DNA from: Eutypa lata
Lineage: Eukaryota; Ascomycota; Sordariomycetes; Xylariales; Diatrypaceae
Assembly (NCBI GenBank): GCA_022661535.1
Contig: JAKULF010000011.1
Location: 930,001 to 994,000 of the forward strand
Direction of reading: 5' to 3'
DNA: 64,000 nt
Shown piece by piece: positions 23,887-37,715 of the stretch (its first letter is position 1; each line of letters starts with the position of its first letter). The notes under the pieces are model-generated. The model did not search any database. It was not told the DNA's origin and was given only the letters and a program-made list of their open reading frames with translations. A program made the position numbers and the translations under genes.

Positions 23887-24369
23887 CTAATTTCGGCCGG
23901 GATAGTGCTCCTTAAGTTTATCAAGGAACTGGGTCACAGCCTCTTCTTGTTTGTCTGGCGTTGGATACTCTTTGCCCCAACCATATTGATAGTGCTCAGG
24001 GCCGAAGCGTCTACAGCTATATGGCCGAGTAGCAGCCCAACCGGCTCCGATCGAAGCCTTTATTCGTTTAGCTGATCGGCACTTATAAAACAATTCCGAT
24101 TCTATGTAATGTGCATGGAGGAATGGCATCTCCATGACGTCGACGATGTGTCCTTTCGCAACTTTGATGATTAGCGATACGAAGAGAACATTCGGCTGGT
24201 CGACGCAAGCCAAGAACTCTTCCCAATTCTTCTCCCGCAGCCGTAGTAACCTCAGTACCCCCTCATCTTGTGGGAACGGCTGCTTCTCTCGAGCTGCGTC
24301 GCGAGCCCGCTTCTCCTTTTCGGGACTGGAAGCAAACAGAGCAACCGCGGCGTCAAGGAGACACGGCAT
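23887..24369 (-). CDS. Unrecognised 160-residue protein
   Basis: A single ATG-initiated frame of 160 codons lies 1.1 kb from the AT-rich block. I do not recognise the family. The N-terminus (about 1-15) is mildly hydrophobic but contains Asp and no basic lead, so a signal peptide is doubtful. A charged Lys/Arg/Glu-rich helix-like part follows (about 16-52). The second half is rich in aromatic and basic residues, including GAGWAATRPYSCRRFGPEH and YQYGWGKEYP. The composition looks like a real soluble protein, and no overlapping frame of similar length competes well. It may also be one exon of a longer or decayed gene. Confidence 0.55.
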   Translation of the reverse strand: MPCLLDAAVALFASSPEKEKRARDAAREKQPFPQDEGVLRLLRLREKNWEEFLACVDQPNVLFVSLIIKVAKGHIVDVMEMPFLHAHYIESELFYKCRSAKRIKASIGAGWAATRPYSCRRFGPEHYQYGWGKEYPTPDKQEEAVTQFLDKLKEHYPGRN

Positions 24370-25480
24370 GATGAAAACTATCTAGGAAAATAACGACTGG
24401 TTGTTGTTTTCGTAAGGTGAGGTCGTATCAATTTGTACTCGTGCTAAGGTAAGGGGCCTGTGAGAAGAGATAAGCGCACAAAAGCCTGCGGTCGAGGAAT
24501 TGCAAGGCTGTGTCTAGATGTATGAAGCTAGGTTGCTGATCACGATGTGGGAAAGAAAACCAATGAAAGAATTATCTTACGGAAGACACATCGAGTTTTT
24601 AAGGATGCGACTCCAGTGGTGCAAACAACGGAGAAAGCATCAGGTGATTTCATCGCTCCTTAAGTCATTACCTTAGTAAACTTTATTTTAGACATGGTTG
24701 CATCTTTTCTACGGTGTATTAGTCGCTCGTATACTCCGGTGGACTGGAAATACAGTTCTGCCTTGTTCCAAGCGGTAAACATAGACATGCATCGTGATGT
24801 GGGCATCGGATGAAGTGCAGGCATTGGATTAGATTTAAGCTTTCGCGTCTTACAGCCATATGAACTATGATGCTTATGAAGTTTAACTTAGGCTCAAGAA
24901 TGTGTTTAAGCTCAGACCTCAAGATCAAATAGAAATAAGCACACATGATGTATTGACCTCTCTCTACCTTAGAGTTATCTGTCGAGTTGAACCCCTCGCC
25001 CTTTGTAAAACTCTGTTAATGAATTTCAAATTAGTGAAACAACTACTGGAAGAGAAAAGATGGTTTATTGGACACCCAAAATATAGAAATATAATGTAAT
25101 GAACTTATTAAAATCTACAGTTATCATCTTTAAGAGAGTAACATGGTATATCGAAGTAGCCATTGAGTGGGATCAGATTTTGAGATACCCAAAGTCGCTC
25201 TGTTTTGATGGTCTTGTAGGAAAGTAGAGGTGCATCGCGCTGTCTGACTACGGGGGAGTGAATATCTCCGGCAGGAAATCATCTGGCAAATCGCTGTGTT
25301 TCCTATGAAGCTCATTATGTTCCACATTGTTTAAAACCTTTGTTTCGCATCTCTTATACGAAGCGGAAATCCAACACATCTTGTACTAAGCACTAATTCA
25401 TAATTAATATCAACTTACTTATTATTAGATCGTAAAACTGGCTACGAATCACTATGTTGTTTACACAAAACAACCGTACA
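24370..25480. other. Transition zone into AT-rich DNA, no gene seen
   Basis: Composition is near normal until about 25,450 and then turns almost pure A/T within some 50 bp. Short frames on both strands have no coding character. Confidence 0.5.
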
Positions 25481-28400
25481 ATTAAAATTAAATATATACA
25501 TTATTTTATTTTATTTTATTATTTATATATCTTTATATATCTTTATATTATTATTAACGTTTATATTTATTAAGTTTAATATAAAAATAAATTTATAAAG
25601 TTTTTAAATTTTAAATAATATTTTAAAATAATTTTAATATTATTAAATATATATTTAATTAAATTTATTAAAAAATATAATTATTTTTTGTTTTTATTAT
25701 TAAATTTATTAAAAATATATAATTAATAATATATATTTTTAAATTTAAAATAAAATATTTTTTTAAATATTTTTTTATTTTTTTATATAAATTAAAAAAA
25801 AATTATTTTTAAATTAATATATTATTATAATTATTATAATTAAAATAATAATTAAAATAAAATACTTTATATTTAAATTTATAAATTTTAAATATTTTTA
25901 AATATTTATTATTATTATTATTATTATTTTAATTATTTAAATAAAATTATTTATTAATGCTTTTATATAATAAAAAGTTTTAAAATTATAAAGTATTAAT
26001 TTAAAAATATTTTAATATAATATTTTTTTAATTTATATAATTATAATTTATTTTTTTATAAATTTATTAAAACAAAGTTAATTAAAATTAAAATTATAAA
26101 TAAAATTATAAATAAAATAATTATTTTTAATTTTTTATATATAATTTATTAAATAATATATATATAAATTTATTTTAAATTAATAAAGATTAATATTTTA
26201 ATTAATTATATATAATTAATATATATATAATATTTTTAAATATTAATATAATTTATATAAAAATAAATAAAATATTAATAAATAAAAAGTTTAATAAAAT
26301 TATTTATTAAATTATAAAAATTATATAAAATATATATAATATATAATTTATTAATAAATTAATAAATTATAAGCTTTAAATAAATTTTATATAAAGTTAT
26401 ATAAAAATATTAATATATAAAAAAAACGTTATTATTTTTAATAATAATATAAAATATTTTAAATAATTATATAAAAAATAATTTTATTTATTAAATAAAT
26501 AATTTAAAATAATTTAATAATGTTATATTTTAAAATCGTTTATATTTATAATTTAAATACGAAATTAATTATATTTTAATTTTACGAAATAATATTATAA
26601 TTTTATTATTATTATTAATAAATAAATTTAAGTTTAAATTTATAATAACTTAAACGTTAAATCGTAATATAAAAGTTTAATAAAATATTAATATTATAAA
26701 AAAATATATTTTTATAAAATTATTAATAAATAATTTTAAGAAATAATTTTATATTTAAATTAAAAATAAAAAAAGATTATAAATTAAATATATAAAAAAC
26801 TTTATAATTTTATATAAATATTATTTTTTTAATTATTTTTTTATTAATAAATTAATAAATTTCTTTTATTCTTTTATTAATAAATTAATGAAAATTACGT
26901 AATCTTTTAATTACGTTATTTTAATTTCGTTTTATAATTTACTTTTTTTATAATAATTTATTTTTTATTTCGAACTTTATTATTTATTAATTTATTAATT
27001 TTATAATAATTCTTTTTAAATTTTTATTTTTAAAAATTATTAATCGTATAAATAAATTGCATTTATTTATTTAATATATTTTAATAAATTTTTCTTTTCT
27101 TTTTTACTTTTTTTTATAAAAAAGTTTATTAATATATTATATTAAATAAAAAAATCGAATTTTTTTATTAATTTTTATTATTTATAATTATTTTTATTTA
27201 ATAACTTTAATTTTAAAATTTTACTTTATATTTATTATTTTTTTATTAAAATTATTTACGTTATAATAAATAATATTAAAAATTATAAAATTTATATTAA
27301 TTATAATCGATTTTATAATAATTTAAAAGCTTTTTTATTTTTCGTTAAAAATATTATTTAAAAAAAACATTATTTTAATATAAAAAAAACATATTAAAAT
27401 TTATTTATTAAAATTTTAATATTATTATTTAAAAAATAAACGAAAGTTTAACTTATTTAATTTATTTTTAATAAAAAAATTTAATAAAAAAATTTAAAAA
27501 TAATTAATAATAATTTTATATTAATAAATAAATTAAAAGAATATAAACGTTAAAGGTTAAAAATAATCGTTATTATTTAAATTAATAATATCGTTAACGT
27601 AATCGATTAAAACGTTATTAATTTAAATTAATAATTAAATTTAAATTTAATTAATTAATTTTTTTTTAAATAATTTAAATATTATTAATAAAATTATTTA
27701 AAAAACTTAAATATTATTAATAAAATTATTTAAAAAACTTTAAATAATTCGTTAAATATTTAATTAACTTTTAATTATTTTTCGTATAAATATATTTTTT
27801 TTATTTAATAAACTTTTTTTTAATTTATTATAAATTTATTATTTATTTAATTTCGTATTTATTTTAATCGTTTTTTATTTTAATATTAATAATAAATTTA
27901 ACGTTTTTTAATATTAATTTAAATAATAAAATATAAAAAATTAAATAATTTTATATCGTTTTAAATAATAATAATTAATAATTATTTTTCGAAATTATTT
28001 TTTTAATTTTAAATAATTTAATTTTTTTATAATTTAATTTATCGTTAAATGTTTTTCTTTTAATGTTTTTACGTAATAAATAAAGCTTATTTATTTTAAA
28101 GTTAATTTTTTTAATTTTTTTAATAATAATATTTCGTTATTTTATTTTATAAAAAAATAAATTCGTTTTAAAATTATCGTTATAATAATTATAAATATTT
28201 AACTTTAATATTAATTATTAAAAGTTTTAATTTTTTTAATAGTTTTTTTAATAATTTTAATTCGTAATTATAATTTACGTAAAAAAATAACATTTTTATT
28301 ATATTTAATATTAAATTATTATATATATATTAAATTATAAATAATTATTTTATTTAATTATTTTATTCGTAATTAATATAATATTATAAACGTTATTTTA

Positions 28401-30660
28401 ATATTAAATTTATAAGTTTTATTTATTTATTAATTTATAAATTATAAATTATAAATATTTTATATTTAAAATTTAATCGTAATATTAAACGTTATTAAAA
28501 CTTTAATATAAATAATTTATTTTTATTTATAATAAATTTATTAAATAATTCGTATTTATTAATAATATTTTTAAAAATTATATATTTTATTTTTTTATAT
28601 TAATTATTTTTAAAAAAAATAAAAATTTAACGTATTTAATAAATTCATTTATTATAATTAATATATTATCGTAAAGCTTTTTATAATATAATTTTCGTAA
28701 TTTTAATAATTTAATAATAATATTTATAAATAAAAATTTTTATATTTTATTTAATAATTTAATAAATTATAAAAATTCGTATAATTTATATTTTACGATT
28801 TTCAATTTATTATAAATATTATAATTTTTAATAACTTTTTCGAATTTTTATTTAAGTTTTTTTTTATTATATTTTAATAAAATTCTTTTTTATATTTTAT
28901 TAATTTTTTAATATTTATATATTAATATTTTATAAAAATAAATTATAAATTTATATAAATTAAAAATTTTATTTTTATAATTTTTATTTTTATTTAAAAA
29001 TATATAAAAAAATATTTATCGTTTTTTTAATATTAAAATAACTTTTTCTTTTTTAAACGTAATATTTAAATTTCTTTTAATAACTTTATTATATTTTAAA
29101 TTAATTTTAATTTTATTTAATTATTTTTTTATTTCGTAATTTAAAATTTATAAGTTTTAAAAATTATTTAAATTTAATAAATAGTTTTTTTAAATCTTGT
29201 TTTTTATATTTTATATTTAAAAATTCGTAATTAATTTTTAATATTTTTTTAAAGTTATATCTTAATTTATTAAAATATTAAAATATTATTTTATAAATTC
29301 TTTTTATTAATTTTAAACGATATATATTTTATTATTTTATAATAATTATTTTTTTAAACTTAAAATATAATAAATAATAATTTTAATTCTTTACGTTTTA
29401 ATCGTAATAAAACTTAATATTTTTTCGTAATTATAATATTATTTATTTATATTTTAATATAATTTAAATAATATTAAATTATTTTATATCTTTTAAGCTT
29501 TCGTTTTAATTTTATTATAATAATGCTTAAATTATTAATACGATTATTTCTTCGTAATTTATTAATTAATTAAAAGCATTCGTTTTATTATTATTTTTAT
29601 TTTTATAATAAAAAATTTTAAAATTAAATTTTAATAATATTTTTAATTATTATATTTATCGTTTATTTAACGTTTTATTTATTATAAATGTTATAAAGTT
29701 TTTATAATTAATTTAAACGATTATTAAATATATAATATTATTTAAATAATGTTTTTATTTTTTAAATACTTTTATAATAATTATAAACTTTTTATTATAT
29801 ATAAAATAATTAAACTTTAATTCTTTTAATTTTGTTTTAAAAAAACGTTATTAAATATAAACGTTTTTTTTTCTTTTCGTTAATTTAATTATTTTTTAAT
29901 TATAAAGTTTAATATATTAAGTTTTATTTTAAACTTTTTTTTAAAATTTAAAATTTATAATATTAATTTTAATATAATAAATTTTTTTAAAATTTAAAAT
30001 GTTTATTAATATTTTTTTAATAAAATTTATTAATACGTTAATATATTTATTAAAATTTTTAATAAATATTTATACGTTTTTAACGTTTTATAATATCGAT
30101 TAATTTAATATTATTTATATCTTTTTATTTTATATTTATATTTATTTTAAAAATATTATATACTTTATATAATCGATGGTTTATTTATAAAAATAATTGT
30201 TTTTAAATATATTAATAATTTATTATTTTAAAATATTTATAATATTAATTAAACGTATTTTTTATTTTCTTTTAATGTTTTTAAAATAAATTAAAATATT
30301 ATTAAAATATATTATAACGAGATTATTAATATATAATTTTAATACGTAATTAATAAACCTTTAAAAAATAATAAATACGTTAATAAATTTAAAAGATATT
30401 ATTATATATTTAAAGTATTTTAATTACTTTTAAAAAGTTATTTCTTATTTTTTATTTTTTTATATATATTTAATTATATTTAATAATTAAATTTAAAGTT
30501 ATAAATTATTATATTTTATATAATCGATTTTTTATTTTTTTAATTAAAAATAAAAAATATTAATTTTTAATCGTAATATTATTTAATTATTAATAATTTA
30601 TATATAATTATAATTTTTTATTTAATTTTAATATTTAAAATAATAAATATTTAATTAATA

Positions 30661-30885
30661 ATATTATTAATAAATATAATATTTTAATAACGATTTATAA
30701 TAATAATAAAAAGTTAAATATTAAAAGTATTTTAAAATATTACGTATAATATTAAAATTATAAAAATTAATATATAATTTAAGCTTATAATTAAATTAAT
30801 ATAAATTCTTTAAAATAATAATATATATTTTATTTTTCGAAAGTTATTTAAAATTAATATTTCTTTACGTATTTTAATATAATAA
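30661..30885. repeat. Left direct terminal repeat of the 7-kb element
   Basis: It matches 37,491-37,715 in the same orientation at an offset of 6,830 bp, with transition-type differences. The boundaries are approximate. Confidence 0.65.
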
Positions 30886-33800
30886 TAATTTCGATTTTAT
30901 AAATTAATAATTAAAAGATTTATATAAAGATAAATATATTATTTATAACGACGTTTTATTAATTTTAATTTAAAGAATTTACGAAGAAAATCGATATTAA
31001 TAATAACGAAAAATAAACGAACTTTTAATATTATTAAAGATTATAACGATTACGTTATTAATAATATTTACTTTTTTTTATTAAGTTAAATTATAATTTA
31101 ATATTTTATTTTTTTAATTTAATTAAAATATTAATAATTAAACGACTTTTTTATTTATTTAAATAATTTTTCTTTAATAAGAAAAAAATTTTAAAATTTT
31201 ATAAATACATCGATTATTTAAATTAATCTTTTAACGTTATTATATTAAATTATTTTTTTTATCGAAATTTAATATATAATTTTTTTATTAATATTTATAA
31301 ATTATTATAAATTTAATAAATTTTTTATAATAATAAACGATATTAAAAATATTATATATAACTTTATAAAAAAAACTTAAATTAAAAAACGAATTATATT
31401 AATAATAAAAATTTAATAATAAAAAATAATAAATTAATATTAAAACGATATAAACGTTATTATAAAATAATTTAAAAATATATAAATATAAAATTTAAAT
31501 TTATACGTAAATAATTATAACGTTAAAATTAACTTTAATTATATAATTAATAAATTAATATAAAATAAACGTATAAATATTATATTTTAATAATAAATAA
31601 ATATATAATTAATATTTAATAAAATTTATATAAAATAAATATAAATATTAATAAATATATAATTATTAATAAATATAAATTTATTTATTTTATAATATTT
31701 TAATATTATAATATTAAATATAAAAAATATATTATTTAAAATAAAATAAAATTTAATATTTATTTTATTAAAGTTTTAATTATAAAATTTATTTAAATAT
31801 TTAATATAAAATAAATAAATAAATAATCTTTTTTTTCGTTTAAATATATAATTTCCCTTTATAATATTAATTTTATAATAAATTAAATTATATATTAAGT
31901 TTTTTTTAAATTTTTAAATTTTTTATAACTTAAATAATTATATGTTATAAATCTTTATTATAATATTTATAAATAATAAATTAAAACTTTATTAATAATT
32001 ACTTTATTAAAAAATTATCGTAATTTAATTAATATTAAAATAATAAAATTAAATAAACGAAAAAATCGTATTTTTTTTTTATTATAAAAAGAATTAATAA
32101 ATAAGTAAATTTAATAAAGAATATAAAAATATATAAAATATAAATTTTAATAATTTAAACTCGAATAATTTAAACTTAAATAATTTTAATTATAATATTT
32201 AAAAAGCTTGTTTTTTTAAAATTTTAAAAACGAATAAAAACTTATATAAATTAATCGAAAGTTTTTTTTAAAAAATATAAAAAAAGTTTTTTTTTTTAAA
32301 TTAAAAAAAAAAGTATTTTAAAAGTTTTAATAATTAAAAATTTTAATGTAATGCTTTAAGTTTTACTTTAAAAAAAATTAATTATAAAAAAAATATAAAA
32401 TTATTTAAATTCGTTAAAATTAAACTTATAAATGTTATTATAAAAATTTATAAATAATATTTTTAATAATTAATTATAAATATAATTTTAAAAATTAAAA
32501 TGTTAAAAACTTTATAATTTACTTTTTTAATAATTAATATAATACATTAACGAAATATTTAAAATAACTTTTATAACTTTAAATATAATAAAAAAAAAAT
32601 TTATTTTTATTATATAATTTTAAAAAAAAAATTTAATTAAAATAAAATTAAATAAAGTTATTTATATTACGATATTTATAAACGTTATAAAAAATAAAAT
32701 TATTTATTAATATAAAATTATAAACTTTATATTATAAATAATTAATTATTTTATTTAAAAACTTATTAAAAACTTTAATATTAAATTTTAAAATTAAATA
32801 AAAAGTATTAATAAAATATATAAAAATATAAAGTTATATATTTAAAAAAGTAATAATAATAATAAAATAAAAAAATTAAATTTATAAAAAAAACTAATTT
32901 AATAAATTTTTTATAAATAATAAAAAAAGGTTTTTTTATTTTAATTATAACGAATACGAATATATATTTTAATATTATAAAAACGAAAAACGAAAAAGTA
33001 ATAATAATAAAAATAAAAATAAAAATAAAAATAAAGTTATTAATAATAAAAACGATTATAATAATTACGATTATTTAATTAAACTTAACGATTTAATAAT
33101 TTTCGTTAAACTTAAAAATATATATAAAAATTTTACTTTTTTAATTATTATTTTTATAAAACGAAACGTATTAAAAAATTTATTTAAATAATATAATAAA
33201 TTTATTTTTAATATTATATATTAATAAATTAAATTAAAAAACGTTATAACTTTAAATTTTATTAAATAAAAAAACGTTAAAAACGAAAAAAATATTAAAA
33301 AAATTATACGAAAAAGCATTTTAAACGTTACGATTATTACTTATTAAATAATAATTCTTTAAATATATTTTATAAATAATATAAAGAATTAATTATTATA
33401 AAATAATAACTTAAATATTAATATTATTAATAACTTTAACGATTTAATTAAAAAAATAATTAAAAATATTAAATAAAATCGTTTCGTTATTAATATTAAA
33501 ATAAACCTTATTTATATTTTAATTATTAATATTATTATATAATAATTAATTAAATTTAATAAATTTCGTTTAAATTTAATAATATTTTATATTTTAATTA
33601 TTAAAAAGTTTTCGTTTAAAATACTTTTTAATAAAATATAATATAAAAAAAATAATTATTTAAATTATAATATTTTAAAATTATTAAATAAAAAAACTTT
33701 TATAATAATTAATATAAAAAAATAAAAGTTTTTATTATAAACTTTCGATATATTTAAACTTAAAATCATTAATAATAAATAAAAATATATATTAAAAAAT

Positions 33801-36029
33801 AATAACGATAAATTAATTATTTTTTAATATATAATATTTAAATTTAATAATAACGAAAAAGTAATAATAAACGAAAATATTATAAAAAAGGTTATTTTAT
33901 AATATCGTTAATTTTATTATTTTAATATTAAACGCTTAATTTAAATTATTAAATAATTTTATAATATAAACTTTAAATTTAAAAATATTAAAGCTTTATT
34001 TTATATCGTTTATATTATAATAAAAATAAAAAAGTTTTTATTAAAAAACGTTTAAAAAAGGTTAATTTATAAAAGCGAAATTATATAATACGATATAAAT
34101 ATAACATAACTCGTATTATTACGTAATAATATATATTATAATTTAATAATTAAAAATTATAATTAATATTATAATATAAAATTAATAAAAATTAAAAATA
34201 ATACTTAATAATATTTATAAAGTTATATTAAAAAAATAATTTAATATTTTATTAATTAACTTTTTAACGAAAATAATAAAAAAAAAATTAAATTTTAAAA
34301 TTAAATAATAAACGAAAATTTAATATTTTTAAAATAAACGAATTTTATAAAAAACGTAATATTAAACTTTAATTATTATTACTTTATAATTAATATTAAA
34401 ATAAAGTTATAAAACGCGTTATTAAATTTATATAAAACGAAATTAAAGTTTATATAATTTAAATAAAAATCTTTATATATTTTTAAAATTACGTTAAAAA
34501 AATAATTATCGAAATAATTAATAAAATAAATTAATTATTAATTAAAAATAAAACTTTTATAAAAGTTTATTAAAAAGATTTAAATTTTAATAATAATTAT
34601 TTACTTTATTATAATTATTTATATATTTTAAAATTACGTTATATTATATTTATTAATTAAAAAAAATTTAATTTAAAAAATTAATTAATTAAAATATAAA
34701 AAATATGTTTTTAAAATATAAAAAAAAATTATATTATATAATTAATTAAAAAAACGTTTTTTTATAACTTTTTATATTATAATATATAAAAACTTTATAA
34801 AATTAAATATTTTTTTTAATTTAAAAAACATTATTTAATTACTTTTAAAATAAATTTAAAAGTAATTTCGTTATTAAATTAATAAAAAAGATAAATAAAA
34901 AATCGATATTTAAAACGATAATAATAATATTATATTTAATATTAAAACGAATAAAAAAACAAAAAATAATTTATTAAACGTAAATATAATCGTTCGAAAA
35001 AAACAATTTTTAAACTTTATATATATAACGTTTTCGAAAAATATTTTAAAAATATTATTAAATTATATTAAATACGATTTATTTAAAAAAATAAAAATAT
35101 TAATAAATTTAAATTTAATTTTAATTTTATTAATAATAACATTATAAACGATTAAAAACGCGAATTTATAAGCTTTAATAACGATTTTAAAATAATAATA
35201 CGAATTTATATTTATATATAAATAATATTTTTATTTAAAAAAAACGAAATAATATTTTCGAAAATCTTTACGAAATATCGAATTTTTTTAAATATTTAAA
35301 AATAATTTATTATTAAAAAAAGCTTTAATAAACTTTAAAAAAAACTTATAAATAAAGATAATATTTATAAAAATATAAAAAAATATCGATCGAAAATTAT
35401 TTAAATTTACTTTATTAATTAAAGTAATATTTAAATATTTAATAAACGTTATATAAATATTACGAAAAAGATTTATATATATATATAAAAATTTATATAA
35501 CGAAAAAATATCGATTATAATAAAATTATTATAATTATAACTCGAGTTATATATTAATAAATTTTTATAATTTTCGTAATTTTATATAATTAATATATTA
35601 TATAAATAAAATTTATTATAATATATTTTAATAATAAATTAAAAAAGAAATTATTTATAAAAATGTTTTTATTATTAAAAAAATATTTTAACGTATATTT
35701 AAAAAAATATATAAATATAATTTAAATTATATTATTTAATTAATAATTTTTTTATATAAATTTAATTAAATTAATATAATTTAATAAATTAAAATTAAAA
35801 TTATTTTAAAATAATTAAGCTTTATAACTTTAATATTAAACGATATTATTTATTTAAATCTTTAAATAAATAATATTATAATTTTATACGTTAATAATTT
35901 CTTATTATTTAACGTAAATAAAAAACGTTTTATAAAGTTTATAAAAATTATTATTAAAATAATTATTATTAAAAACTTAAATAAAATTAATTAATTTTTA
36001 AATATTCGTATTATTAAATTAAGTTTTAT

Positions 36030-36310
36030 TAACGATGTTTATTTAAATTAATAATAATATATTAAAAGATCGTTTTAAATAATAAATATAAACGATATAA
36101 AGTCGTTATTTATTTTATTCGTTTTAAATTATAAATAATTTATAATTAAAAATTAAAAAATTATTATTAAAAACGAAATATTTAATTTTTTAAGTTATAT
36201 AATTAAATTTAATATAATTTATATAACGTTTATTTAAATTTAATTTATAAATAATTCGTTATTAAAATATATAAATTATATTAAACGTTTATTAAGATAT
36301 ATAAATAATA
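36030..36310. repeat. Dispersed RIP-mutated repeat related to 60.2-61.4 kb
   Basis: Phrases such as AATATAATTTATATAACGTT and AATTATATTAAACGTTTATT recur in the same order near 61,270-61,375, and TTTATTTAAATTAATAATAA recurs near 60,195. The region is probably one old repeat family. Its relation to the surrounding 7-kb element (internal part or nested insertion) is unclear. Confidence 0.5.
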
Positions 36311-37490
36311 TTATAAATTTATTAATTTAATATTAAATTTTAAATAAAAAATATTTATATTATAAATATAATAATTTTAAATTATTTAAAATAATAAATT
36401 TTAATTACGATAATAATTTTAATTTAAATAAATCGAATATAAGTTATATATTTTATATAATAAAAGCTTTTATTATATAAATTTTAAAGTTTTAAACGAT
36501 TATTATTCGTTATATAACGAAAATTAAATACGTAATTTTAAATATAATAATAATAAAAATAATTAATATTAAAAACTTTTTATAAAAATTTAATTTAATG
36601 TTTAAAAAATTTATTATTTTATTAAAAAATAATATAAATATATTAAAATAAATAAAAGAAATTAAAATGTTTAAAAAAACGTTATATTTAAATCGATTAT
36701 TATTATATATATTAAAAAACTAATAATAATTATATTAAAATTTAATATATTAAAATAAATAAAAATTTAATAAATAATTTTATTAAATCTTTTAATCGAA
36801 AAACTTTTAACGAATTTATAACGAAATTAAATTTAAAATTAATTTAAAAGTTATTTAAAAAATTAAAAAATATATTAATTAATAAATAAATTAAATAAAT
36901 TAAAAAAATAAAAAAATAATATTTATTAAACTTTTATTATAAAAAAAGAAAATCGTTATTTTTTAAAGTTTTATATTATTAAAACATTTTTTTTTACGAT
37001 TATTATATTTATTTAATTTAAAGGTTTTTTTTTAAATATTAAACTTAAAAGATTTAAAGTAATTTTTAAATTAATTTAACTTTTATTAAATAAATTCGTT
37101 TTTATTAATTATTTTTTTTAATATTTATAATATATAATATAAAAAAAAATTAATAATTAATAATTTTTAATTAAAGTTTTTCGTTATTTTTAAAGTTAAA
37201 AATTTCGAATTTTATTTAACTTTATATAATTAATAACGTATTAATTAATAATATTGTAAATTTTATATATAAAATTAAAAAATTTATTAATAAATAATAA
37301 TTTAATTAAACTTTAAATGTATATATATAAACGAAGTTATTAATATTACGATATAAATAAAGTTAATAATTAAATAATTAAATTATAAAAATAAATACGA
37401 AAATTAAAAATTAAATTTTAATAAATTTATAATTTAATTTTTTAAGTTTTTTAAAGTTTTAAAAAAATTAATCGTTTATTAATATAAAAA

Positions 37491-37715
37491 AACGTATTAA
37501 TAAATAAAATGCTTTAATAACGATTTATAATAATAATAAAAAATTAAATATCGAAAATATTTTAAAATATTACGTATAATATTTAAAATATAAAAATTAA
37601 TATATAATTAAAATTCGTAATTAAATTAATATAAACTTTTTTAAATAATAATATATATTTTACTTTTCGAAAATTATTCGAAATTAATATTTTTTCGCGT
37701 ATTTTAATAATAATT
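37491..37715. repeat. Right direct terminal repeat of the 7-kb element
   Basis: It matches 30,661-30,885. A few more C/G bases are kept here, such as CGCG near 37,698. Confidence 0.65.

Larger units (their letters stand above)
30661..37715. mobile_element. RIP-destroyed LTR-type element, about 7 kb
   Basis: A segment of about 225 bp (from about 30,661) recurs in the same orientation 6,830 bp further on (about 37,491-37,715). Shared stretches include TTTAATAACGATTTATAATA, ATTACGTATAATATT and AATATATATTTTA followed by TTTTCGAAA. Differences are mostly A/G or C/T. Direct terminal repeats of this size and spacing fit the LTRs of a Gypsy- or Copia-class retrotransposon. No protein remnant can be read, so the class is unknown. 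Ends are accurate only to some tens of bases, and no target duplication could be confirmed. Confidence 0.6.
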
